The position numbers and the translations under genes were made by a program. DNA of 64,000 bases, from contig CAZMUM010000006.1 in assembly GCA_964569385.1 (NCBI GenBank), positions 69,369-133,368 on the forward strand. Reading direction: 5' to 3'. The notes below the pieces were generated by a model that saw nothing but the letters and a program-made list of their open reading frames with translations, did not search any database and was not told the DNA's origin. The first letter of the stretch is position 1, and every line of letters starts with the position of its first letter. Below are positions 8,891-17,045 of this stretch, in pieces. The stretch is from JAADHX01 sp964569385 (lineage in GTDB: Bacteria > Actinomycetota > Acidimicrobiia > Acidimicrobiales > Poriferisodalaceae).

Positions 8891-9601
8891 GTGATCGACA
8901 AACGGACGGCCAGCGCAGCCGAAGCGGTCGCGACCGTTGGCGATGGTGCCACCGTGATGATCGGCGGGTTCGGTGAGGCTGGGAGCCCGATCGAACTGAT
9001 CCATGCCCTGATCGACAACGGAGCCCGTGGTCTGACCGTTGTCAACAACAACACCGGCAGCGGCGAGGTAGGACTCGCCGCGCTCATAAAGAACGGCCAG
9101 GTCGACAAGATGATCTGCTCGTATCCGCGGAGCGCTAACTCCACCGTATTCCCCGACCTCTACCGTGCCGGCGAGATCGAGCTTGAACTCGTCCCTCAGG
9201 GCACCCTCGCAGAGCGAATCCGTGCTGGCGGAGCAGGCATCGCGGCGTTCTTCACGCCAACAGGCGCGGGCACCGAGTTAGCCAAAGGCAAGGAGGTCCG
9301 CGACTTCGACGGGCGGCCCCATGTCCTCGAGTACGGCCTCACCGCAGACCTCGCGCTCATCAAAGCCCAAGTGGCGGACTGGCACGGAAATCTCGTGTTC
9401 AACAAGACCGCGCGCAATTTCGCGCCTGTTATGGCTATGGCGGCCAAGCACACATCGGTGCAAGCAACCACGCTCGTCACGCCAGGGGCTCTCGACCCCG
9501 AGGTGGTGGTTACGCCAGGCATCTTCGTCGACCTCGTCGTTCACGTCGCCACGCCAGCCCAGGAATCGGACCTTGTCGCTAACGGAGCGAACTACCCATG
9601 A
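8891..9601 (+). CDS. pcaI: 3-oxoadipate CoA-transferase subunit A (PcaI type)
   Basis: This 236-residue alpha subunit of a type I CoA-transferase carries the CoA-binding motif GGFGEAGSP (about 25-33). Several blocks resemble PcaI of the beta-ketoadipate pathway more than acetoacetate transferases: NNTGSGEVGLAALI, CSYPRSANSTVF, LYRAGEIELELVPQG and VVVTPGIFVDLVV. With subunit B it would transfer CoA from succinyl-CoA to 3-oxoadipate. The start is GTG 8891, eight bases after the aminomutase stop. Its own stop overlaps the next start (ATGA). A transferase for another 3-oxo acid is the main alternative. Confidence 0.85.
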   Translation: MIDKRTASAAEAVATVGDGATVMIGGFGEAGSPIELIHALIDNGARGLTVVNNNTGSGEVGLAALIKNGQVDKMICSYPRSANSTVFPDLYRAGEIELELVPQGTLAERIRAGGAGIAAFFTPTGAGTELAKGKEVRDFDGRPHVLEYGLTADLALIKAQVADWHGNLVFNKTARNFAPVMAMAAKHTSVQATTLVTPGALDPEVVVTPGIFVDLVVHVATPAQESDLVANGANYP

Positions 9602-10275
9602 CTGAACGTAAAGACGCCGTCGGGTTGTCGCGCGACGAAATGGCCAGACGAGCGGCCCAAGACATCGCCGATGGCGCATACGTGAACCTCGGCATTGGAA
9701 TGCCTGAGAAGATAGCGCAGTACATCCCGGCGGACCGCGAAATTGTGCTTCACACCGAGAACGGTCTTCTGGGAATGGGCCCGTCCCCAAGCCAAGGCAA
9801 CGGCGACCCAGAACTCATCAACGCCGGTAAGCGACAAGTCACCGCGATGCCAGGTGCATCGTATTTCCATCACGCCGATAGTTTCGCGATGATTCGTGGT
9901 GGACATCTCGATCTGTGCGTGCTCGGCGCCCTCGAAGTGGCCGCCAACGGCGACCTCGCCAACTGGTCTACCGGCGACGAAGATGCGATTCCGGCCGTCG
10001 GCGGAGCTATGGATCTGGTGTCTGGGGTCAAGGCGGTCTACGTGGTGACCAGCCACTGCACTAGAGATGGCCGGGCCAAGCTCGTCGAGTCATGCACCTA
10101 CCCTCTAACCGGCATCGGTGTGGTCGACCGGATCTACACCGATCTCGCCATCATCGCGGTAACCGATCGAGGCTTCGAAGTCATCGAACTCTCGCCAAAC
10201 ATCTCGTTCTCCTATGTAGCTGAACGCACCGATGCACCGCTCCTAGACAGCCGAACCGAAATCGAGAACCAGTGA
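9598..10275 (+). CDS. pcaJ: 3-oxoadipate CoA-transferase subunit B (PcaJ type)
   Basis: This 225-residue beta subunit has the catalytic glutamate in HTENGLLGMGPSP (Glu54), which forms the glutamyl-CoA intermediate. It also carries the conserved GGHLDLCVLGALEV, GDLANWSTG, PAVGGAMDL and CTYPLTGIGVVDRIYTD blocks seen in PcaJ and related subunits. It overlaps subunit A by 4 bp and the aminotransferase by 4 bp, so the operon is tightly coupled. No aromatic ring-cleavage genes are nearby, which makes aromatic degradation an unlikely reason for its presence here. No thiolase (PcaF) is in this operon. Confidence 0.87.
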   Translation: MTERKDAVGLSRDEMARRAAQDIADGAYVNLGIGMPEKIAQYIPADREIVLHTENGLLGMGPSPSQGNGDPELINAGKRQVTAMPGASYFHHADSFAMIRGGHLDLCVLGALEVAANGDLANWSTGDEDAIPAVGGAMDLVSGVKAVYVVTSHCTRDGRAKLVESCTYPLTGIGVVDRIYTDLAIIAVTDRGFEVIELSPNISFSYVAERTDAPLLDSRTEIENQ

Positions 10276-11585
10276 CGCAATTGCCCAACCAGACGGCGTC
10301 TGAGGCCTTCTACGAGCGCGCGAACCGAGTGCTCCCTGGTGGCGTAAGCCGAAACACCGTCCTACGTCGTCCGCACCCGCTCTACGCTTCGCACGCGTCA
10401 GGCTCCAGGATCACCGATGTCGAGGGCGTCGAACGCGTCGACTTCGCCAACAATATGACATCTCTAATCCACGGCCACGCCCACCCCGCGATCGTCGCCG
10501 CAGTAGCCGAACAACTCAAGCTCGGCACCGCGTACACGATGGCTACCGAGGTCGAACTCGACTACGCCGAACACATTTGCTCCCGTAGCCCCGCATTCGA
10601 GCAGGTCCGCTTCGTCAACTCCGGCACCGAGGCGGTCATGGGCTCGCTTAAGGCGGCTCGGGCGTTCACTGGTCGGCCCAAGATCGCAAAGGTCGAGGGC
10701 ACCTACCACGGTTCGTACGACTTCGCAGAGGTCTCGCAGATGTCGGGGCCAGACACCTGGGGCAGTGTCGATGCCCCAGCTTCGGTCCCGGTCGCCCACG
10801 GCACACCGCAGTCGGTGCTTGACAACGTGGTCGTGGTGCCGTTCAACGACGTTCAGCGCAGCATCGACATCCTGAACCGTCACGCTGGCGAGATCGCATG
10901 TGTTCTGCTCGACGTCATGCCTCATCGGGCTGGCCTAATACCTGCTGATCCCGACTTCGTGTCGGCGCTGTGCGATTGGGCCGCAACCGACGGCGCACTC
11001 GTGGTGTGCGATGAGGTCATCACGTTTCGAACCACCTATGCCGGCGCCCAACAGCGGTACGGCCTAACGCCCGACATCACAGCGATGGGAAAGATCATCG
11101 GCGGCGGATTTCCCGTGGGTGCCATAGCAGGTCGGCGAGACGTGATGGATCTGATGAACCCGCACGGCGATAACTATCTGCTGCCGTACTCTGGCACTTT
11201 CTCGGCCAATCCCGTCACGATGACGGCCGGGCTGACGGCGATGACTTTGCTCGACAGCGACGAAATCGAGCGGATCAACCGGCTTGGCCACCTCGCCAGA
11301 GACGGGCTGAAGTCAATGATTGCCGACCGCGGTTACGACGCGAGCATCACCGGCGCCGGGTCCCTCTTTCGAATCCACATGCAAGCCGATGCCCCGACGA
11401 ACTATCGCGACGGCTTCCCGACCGCCGACGACGGCAAACGGCTGCAGAGTTTTTTCGATGCCATGCTCGACCGAGGAATTCTGATGATCTACTCAGGCAG
11501 CGGAGCGATCTCGACACCGATGGGCGAAGCCGAGATCGAGCTTCTTGTTGCCGCCGTCGACAACGCGCTCAGAAGCCTTCGCTGA
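10272..11585 (+). CDS. Class III aminotransferase, beta-amino-acid type
   Basis: This 437-residue PLP fold-type I enzyme belongs to the glutamate-1-semialdehyde-aminomutase-like branch, which also contains beta-amino acid aminotransferases. Visible features are NSGTEA (116-121), DEV (Asp247) and the PLP lysine Lys274 in AMGKIIGGGFPVG. The N-terminal PGGVSRNTVLRRPHP and NNMTSLIHGHAHP blocks fit the beta-amino-acid branch. In this operon it would deaminate 3-aminoadipate to 3-oxoadipate, feeding the CoA-transferase encoded immediately upstream. The start is GTG 10272. It is unlikely to be HemL, because the genome context is catabolic. Substrate is inferred from neighbours. Confidence 0.8.
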   Translation: MTQLPNQTASEAFYERANRVLPGGVSRNTVLRRPHPLYASHASGSRITDVEGVERVDFANNMTSLIHGHAHPAIVAAVAEQLKLGTAYTMATEVELDYAEHICSRSPAFEQVRFVNSGTEAVMGSLKAARAFTGRPKIAKVEGTYHGSYDFAEVSQMSGPDTWGSVDAPASVPVAHGTPQSVLDNVVVVPFNDVQRSIDILNRHAGEIACVLLDVMPHRAGLIPADPDFVSALCDWAATDGALVVCDEVITFRTTYAGAQQRYGLTPDITAMGKIIGGGFPVGAIAGRRDVMDLMNPHGDNYLLPYSGTFSANPVTMTAGLTAMTLLDSDEIERINRLGHLARDGLKSMIADRGYDASITGAGSLFRIHMQADAPTNYRDGFPTADDGKRLQSFFDAMLDRGILMIYSGSGAISTPMGEAEIELLVAAVDNALRSLR

Positions 11586-11679
11586 TTGCCAGATGATGAT
11601 TGGCTCGTATTGGATTGGGGTCTGGGGCGGAGCGCTACTCTTAGCAGCTCCAGGGCATAGCTACTCAGACCTAACATAA

Positions 11680-11696
11680 GGACCGATCGTCGGTCC
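11680..11696. promoter_or_regulatory. Perfect inverted repeat upstream of LuxR/LAL regulator
   Basis: GGACCGATCGTCGGTCC is a 7-bp perfect inverted repeat with a 3-base centre, 25 bases before ATG 11722. It could be an operator for autoregulation or a short hairpin in the leader. There is no T-run after it, so it is not a typical terminator. Confidence 0.35.
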
Positions 11697-11721
11697 AGTT
11701 CACGTGGGGACAACTCGAAAT

Positions 11722-14337
11722 ATGTCGGTCGCAAAGGAAGTGGTGGGCCGCGAGGCAGATCTACACGCGTTGTCGGCAGCGCTTGAGTCGACGTCAGGCG
11801 CACTGGTGGTCGGTCCAGCGGGAGTCGGCAAAACGCACCTTGTTCGCTCGTTCCTGGACGGTGTGAGGCGCACCGCTACCAGAGTCGAGTATTTTGTAGC
11901 TTCGCCGACCACGCAGCAGGTGCCGTTCGGAGCGTTGAGCCCGGTCCTGGCCCAAGCCAAGCTCGTAGGCGCGAACAAAGCTGATCAGCTCGCCCAAGGG
12001 ATCTGTTCGCTTCTGGGTGACAGCGACCGGTCGCGCCGGCCCGCTCTCATGTTCGACGATGTCGATCTGCTCGACGCGGAATCTGCCGATGTGGTTTACC
12101 AGCTTGGATTCACTGGGCAGGCGTCTATCTGGATGACCATTCGTTCCGGCGAACCAATCCCGCCTCCGATCGAAGGGCTATTGCGCTCTGGTGATATTCA
12201 CCGAATCGACCTGGCACCAATCAATCGCGATGACGCCACTCGAATAGCCGAGGGCTTCCTTGGCGGAGCGCTTGAACCGTCTGCGGCCGACGCGCTGTGG
12301 GGTCTTACGCTCGGCATCCCCTTGTATCTGCGTGAGACGGTGAACGACTCGGTTACATCGGGTCTGTTACGCCAAGACAAAGCATCCTGGAAAATCACTG
12401 GACCACTGGAACCGGGGCAGCGTGTGCAGGACCTCCTAGTCCGCCGACTGGAGCGCCTGTCGGCTAAAGACCGAACAGTGCTTGAGATGGTTGCTCTCGC
12501 CGAACCAGTCGCTGTCACCTTGCTAAAGCACAGCGATCAGGACGCGGCGATAGATCTTGTCCGCAGGGGGTTGTTGCAGTGGCGTGACGGCACGACCAAA
12601 GACGCTCTTGTATCGGGTCACCCCCTCCTTGCTAAGTGCACCCGAGGCGTGGTGCCCCCGGCGCGGGCACAGGACCTCCTCGATTCCCTTGCTAGCCGGG
12701 CGGCATCGGCAAAGTCGGTGCCTTACGGCACGAACCTCAGTCTGGTCGAGGCTGCTCGCTCGGTTGGCGCCGACCTTGGTGTGACCACCCTGGTGGCGGC
12801 AGCACGCGAAGCCTTAGCTGCATTCCACCCGACCAACGCACTCAGCATCGCCAAGATGGCTGCCGATATCGGCCCTGAGCATCCCGGAGCACAACATGTT
12901 TTGGGACAAGTCTTGCAGATGGCAGGTGATGCCAACGGCGCCGAGCATCATCTTGCAACGGCGCTAGAGCTTTCGAACGACGATGACGGCATCGCCCAGA
13001 TAGCGAACACTTTGTCGAACCTCCTTTCCTACACACGCGCTGACCCACGTTCGGCGATCATCGTTCTCCAACATGCCGCCAAACGTTTGAAATCACCAAT
13101 GGCACAGTTGACGATGTCGGTTGACACAGCGGTTGTCGCTGGCATGCTTGGTCACTTCCCGGCGGTACTCGAAATCGGCTACGAGATCCTTCTCGTCGAA
13201 GGGCTCGACGACAACACGCGCGCGATCACGCTCGGCAACATTTGCTACGCCCAGGCAATGCTGGTTGAACTTGACCGGTTCGATTCCGATTGGGCCGATG
13301 CAATCGCGCTAGCCAGCTCCGAACGCCTTGGAGATCGCCCCGCCGAGTTTGATCTGCTTTGGTGTTTGGCGGGAAGCGTGTCAATAGAGCGAGGGGAGCT
13401 TCGCGCTGGCCTAGATGCACTAGAGCAGCACTTAGCGGAGTGTCGGTCCGAAGACCGCTACCGCGGTATCGCCGAAATGGCTCGCGCCCACCTCTTGATC
13501 GCTAGGGGCGATGGTGAGGCAGTTGACGCAGTTGAAGAATCTCTCGGTCAGCTCGCCACCATGGACCCATTCAACTCCGCGGTGCTCAGCAGAGCAACGG
13601 GAGCACTTGCCGCGACTTTGGCCGGCGACAACGCTGCCGCAACCGACTACCTCGATGGCCTTCGAGCCGATGATGTCACCGACGACCCGAGGGCAATCGT
13701 ATGGCTCGGGCGGGCGCAGGCCGCTCAAGCCGCAGCGGCTGGCGACCTTCAGGAGGCTGCGTCGCTGGCGGCGGCGGCGGGGATCGAAGCCGTTAAGCGA
13801 ACATTCTCGGGTTGGGGAGCTCTTGCCCTGCACGACGCCGTGCGTTACCGCCACCCCTCCATGGTGGTCGAGGAGTTAGCGGAGCACTTCGGCACTTGCG
13901 GCGCCCCGTTCCTGGAGCTACTTGCCCGCCATGCCCGGACAGCATCTCTGGGCGACGTGGAGGGCCTTAGGTCGGTCGCCCGCGAGTTTTCCTCAATGGG
14001 AGCGGCTCTACACGCGGGAGAAGCCTGGCTCGACGTGGCGCTCCAAGAGACCGACGAATCGCGAGGCCAGATAGCGATCGTCGCCGCTCAACTCATCGCC
14101 GCGGACATCGCTCTCAACCAGTGGTTCATCTGGTCAGGCGTGGAACCTGTGCTGTCGCCCCGAGAAACCGATGTCGTCGGCGCCGCGGTGTCTGGCGCCT
14201 CGTCGAAGGGGATCGCAGACCGGCTGTACATGTCGGTTCGCACTGTCGACAATCACCTTGGCCGGGTTTACCGTCGTCTCGGGGTGACCGGTCGAGCTGA
14301 TCTGATCGAGACGTTTCGCTCGTCTGGACCACGCTGA
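11722..14337 (+). CDS. LuxR-family (LAL/MalT-type) ATP-binding transcriptional regulator
   Basis: This 871-residue protein has an N-terminal ATPase with Walker A GPAGVGKTH (about residues 33-41) and Walker B PALMFDDVDLLD (about 104-115). A long helical TPR-like middle follows, and the C-terminus is a LuxR HTH (LSPRETDVVGAA, SSKGIADRLYMSVRTVDNHL). This is the LAL layout, usually an activator gated by ATP and a ligand or partner bound to the helical region. ATG 11722 is preferred to GTG 11704, because VGREADL is the normal beginning of the domain. It follows the aminotransferase on the same strand after 136 bp and may or may not control that operon. Confidence 0.87.
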   Translation: MSVAKEVVGREADLHALSAALESTSGALVVGPAGVGKTHLVRSFLDGVRRTATRVEYFVASPTTQQVPFGALSPVLAQAKLVGANKADQLAQGICSLLGDSDRSRRPALMFDDVDLLDAESADVVYQLGFTGQASIWMTIRSGEPIPPPIEGLLRSGDIHRIDLAPINRDDATRIAEGFLGGALEPSAADALWGLTLGIPLYLRETVNDSVTSGLLRQDKASWKITGPLEPGQRVQDLLVRRLERLSAKDRTVLEMVALAEPVAVTLLKHSDQDAAIDLVRRGLLQWRDGTTKDALVSGHPLLAKCTRGVVPPARAQDLLDSLASRAASAKSVPYGTNLSLVEAARSVGADLGVTTLVAAAREALAAFHPTNALSIAKMAADIGPEHPGAQHVLGQVLQMAGDANGAEHHLATALELSNDDDGIAQIANTLSNLLSYTRADPRSAIIVLQHAAKRLKSPMAQLTMSVDTAVVAGMLGHFPAVLEIGYEILLVEGLDDNTRAITLGNICYAQAMLVELDRFDSDWADAIALASSERLGDRPAEFDLLWCLAGSVSIERGELRAGLDALEQHLAECRSEDRYRGIAEMARAHLLIARGDGEAVDAVEESLGQLATMDPFNSAVLSRATGALAATLAGDNAAATDYLDGLRADDVTDDPRAIVWLGRAQAAQAAAAGDLQEAASLAAAAGIEAVKRTFSGWGALALHDAVRYRHPSMVVEELAEHFGTCGAPFLELLARHARTASLGDVEGLRSVAREFSSMGAALHAGEAWLDVALQETDESRGQIAIVAAQLIAADIALNQWFIWSGVEPVLSPRETDVVGAAVSGASSKGIADRLYMSVRTVDNHLGRVYRRLGVTGRADLIETFRSSGPR

Positions 14338-14435
14338 TACATAACCCATCGGATTCCGCTTGCTGCGGACCGAGCGTAGCGAGGTGGCTCACTCCGGCAA
14401 CGGCGCCCTCAGGGGTACAGCTAACCGAGCAGGCG

Positions 14436-17045
14436 TTATCCGATTCGATCGAGGATTGAGACGAGTGCACCGTCGCCGAAGGTGGTCGTGAGCAAGTCAC
14501 CGCTGCAGTCGTAGGCGCCCTCACCGCTGAACCCCGAAGACTCGATCATCGGTGGGAGCGAAACCGTACGACCCAAAATCGATGCTGCGCCAGAAAAGGA
14601 GGATGTCGTCTCGTTCACAACGAGCCGCTCACCATCAGAGTCGACGATCCAAGTGCCATTCTCGATGCTGTTGATCAGAAATTCGATGGCGGCGCCAGCC
14701 TGCATGATCGAAAAACGCCATGACGCTCGCTGGCCAATATAGCTGCCATCTTCTTCAAAGGTGATCAGGTACTGACCGCTCAAATAAGTCAAGGCGCCAG
14801 CGCCAGCGATCGAAGAGATCTGGTCGAGAAAGTGTTGCTCGCGGAGCCGCCATTGCCCTACGAGACAATCCTCGTCGACGACCACAACGGCGACGGTGGT
14901 ACTCAGGCCTCGGTCTGCCTTCGACGTTGCCGTCACCGGGTAGATACCCTCCGTCTCCCCAGCCTCGTAGACGCCACCGGCTCCAATCGAGCCGCCGGCG
15001 GCCTCCCAGTCGACCTCGACTGCCTTTCCATCGCGGTCTTCGGCAAAGAACGGCAGCGTCCCTCGCACCAACACACTCCCGTCAGTTGGCGTCACGATGA
15101 GTTGTTTGAGCCGAATCTGCACGACTCTGCGACGGGGCGGATCGTCGTCGGCACGTAGCCCTGTGACCGTCGCCGCGTCAATCGTCACGAAGTAGGGGAA
15201 CTCAATCTCGTGGAGTGCCGACGCGTGCGTGCGCGTCCACACTGTTGGTGGGCCAAACATCTCGCCAGCGTCCGTCAACGTGGCATCTCCCTGCCAGCCT
15301 CCCTGGTCTGTGACCCAGTCGAGCTTCCTGTCGAGAGCGTTCATGATCGAGACCTCGATATCGACGTAATCGCCAGGATTGTCGACATCGATCGTCTGGA
15401 CGCTGTCTAAGGAGATCGGCTTCACCGATATCAGATGCGCCTCTTCGACGTGCGCTCTACCGAACTGAGAAGACTCGACCTCGATCTTCAACGTGTCTTC
15501 GACCGGTAGGTTCAGATCAGTCTCAATCGGCTCAAACGTTTGCTCATCCGAGTCGACCGAGAACAGCTTTTGCACGAAGCGCCCGGACGACCACGGCAAC
15601 CCTCGCACGTCGACCGTCCACTCCTCGGGACAGAAGTTGATGAACCCTCCCGCTCTCCGAACCGCCGCGTTCGCCGTGTTGTCGCGCAGGTACAGCGACG
15701 CATCGAGCGCCACACCCTGGACAACATTCAACTTAGCGACGTTGCCCAATCCTGACGTCACGGCGGATGCTCCGGCGAGCAAGGTCTTAGCGATGTCTGC
15801 GTCAGCACTCCACCCTCTTGATCTCGCCGTCACCATCACCTCGTTCCACCCACTTGGGGCTTGGAAGTCTTCGGCGAACTTGTCGTCAATCAACTCTGCG
15901 GTGAGTTTCGTGAAGATACTTGGATACATGCTGGTGGTTGCATTGAGGTACGCCTCGTAGCCGATGAAGCCAGCGCCGAACCCGGCGACCACCCATCCGA
16001 CGCCAGGGACGAAACCACCAACAGTTGTCACCGTGCCGATGGCGTCGAGCACCTTTCGCTCGCCACTGCCTGGTTCGATGTTGTTCGCCTGCGTCGCCCT
16101 CATCTTGTCGCTCAGATCTTGAGCACCAGCGATGGACAGGCCAGGCGCTCGGCAGTTTGCTGACTGCACCATCAGTCGACTCACCTGAGGCACAGCCGCG
16201 TTCGTCATTGCCAGCGTCTGCACCGTGCTGCCCGGGTTCGTAGACGATGCTGGCCCAATACCACCAGCCTCATCGGTTTCGTTCACAAGGTCGATCAGAC
16301 CGGCTTGAGCGGTGAGTGCGTCGAGCATGCTTCGGTCGTCGTCGGTCAGCTCCCCGTAGGTGTAGAAGCTCTCCAGGTCGCTGTCGCCGCCATCATCTGC
16401 ATATGCCTGGGCGAGCTTGAGCGGTTGTAGTAGCGGTTCGACATCGTTGAAGTCGGTGGCCTGCAACTCCGAGAAGCTCGTTCCGAACGTCTGCGCTCGT
16501 CGATCGATCGCATCGACGAAAGCGTCGACGAACTCGTTCCACGCGCCAGGAGCATCGTCAAGCGAGCCGACGTCGAGGCTCAGAAGCGACCCGCGCTCGT
16601 CGCCGCGAGCCACATACAACTCCATCGGCCCCCCTTCGCGTGGTGAAGCGGGGTGCATCGGTGCCGAAAAACGTGCGCCCGTTTCGCCGACGTACAGAGG
16701 GACGGCGACGTCGCCATTAGGAGTGCGAATCCATAGCTCAAGGTCCGCGCTTCCATCGGCAGCGACACCGGTCAGCGTAACCGTGCCGAGCGGCTCGATC
16801 GCATCGGCACTCAGCCCAATATCGGCGAGCGAGCTTCCTTGCGTCGCAGCGAAGTCGCCGAGTTGAACCTCCTCTGATCTGGTGTCGTCGGGTGAAGAAC
16901 ACGCGGCTAACCCCAACCCGATTAGTACTGCGAACACCACACCGAAGGTTGCATGTCTCCTAAAGGGTCTGGCCGGAGTCTTGGACGCGCCCAAGAGTTG
17001 TTTAGGCATGCCATTGTGAGGACCGCTTGGCCAAAAGGTGCTCAT
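14436..17045 (-). CDS. Large lipoprotein of unknown function
   Basis: This 869-residue protein has a basic N-terminus, a hydrophobic stretch and a lipobox-like LAAC (about residues 45-49), so it is probably a lipoprotein. A glycine-rich hydrophobic segment lies near the middle (FVPGVGWVVAGFGAGFIGYEAY). The last 150 residues (CLVGQWRL onward, ending in GEGAYDCSGDLL) resemble a lipocalin-like beta-barrel with two terminal cysteines. Start ATG 17045 overlaps the stop of the upstream lipoprotein gene by 4 bp (ATGA), indicating translational coupling and a joint function. I do not recognise the family. The gene converges with the LAL regulator. Confidence 0.75.
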   Translation of the reverse strand: MSTFWPSGPHNGMPKQLLGASKTPARPFRRHATFGVVFAVLIGLGLAACSSPDDTRSEEVQLGDFAATQGSSLADIGLSADAIEPLGTVTLTGVAADGSADLELWIRTPNGDVAVPLYVGETGARFSAPMHPASPREGGPMELYVARGDERGSLLSLDVGSLDDAPGAWNEFVDAFVDAIDRRAQTFGTSFSELQATDFNDVEPLLQPLKLAQAYADDGGDSDLESFYTYGELTDDDRSMLDALTAQAGLIDLVNETDEAGGIGPASSTNPGSTVQTLAMTNAAVPQVSRLMVQSANCRAPGLSIAGAQDLSDKMRATQANNIEPGSGERKVLDAIGTVTTVGGFVPGVGWVVAGFGAGFIGYEAYLNATTSMYPSIFTKLTAELIDDKFAEDFQAPSGWNEVMVTARSRGWSADADIAKTLLAGASAVTSGLGNVAKLNVVQGVALDASLYLRDNTANAAVRRAGGFINFCPEEWTVDVRGLPWSSGRFVQKLFSVDSDEQTFEPIETDLNLPVEDTLKIEVESSQFGRAHVEEAHLISVKPISLDSVQTIDVDNPGDYVDIEVSIMNALDRKLDWVTDQGGWQGDATLTDAGEMFGPPTVWTRTHASALHEIEFPYFVTIDAATVTGLRADDDPPRRRVVQIRLKQLIVTPTDGSVLVRGTLPFFAEDRDGKAVEVDWEAAGGSIGAGGVYEAGETEGIYPVTATSKADRGLSTTVAVVVVDEDCLVGQWRLREQHFLDQISSIAGAGALTYLSGQYLITFEEDGSYIGQRASWRFSIMQAGAAIEFLINSIENGTWIVDSDGERLVVNETTSSFSGAASILGRTVSLPPMIESSGFSGEGAYDCSGDLLTTTFGDGALVSILDRIG

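Noticed and set aside
14338..14435. Terminator between the convergent LAL regulator and lipoprotein genes
   Set aside because: CCGC-N5-GCGG near 14357 is too short a stem and lacks a T-run.
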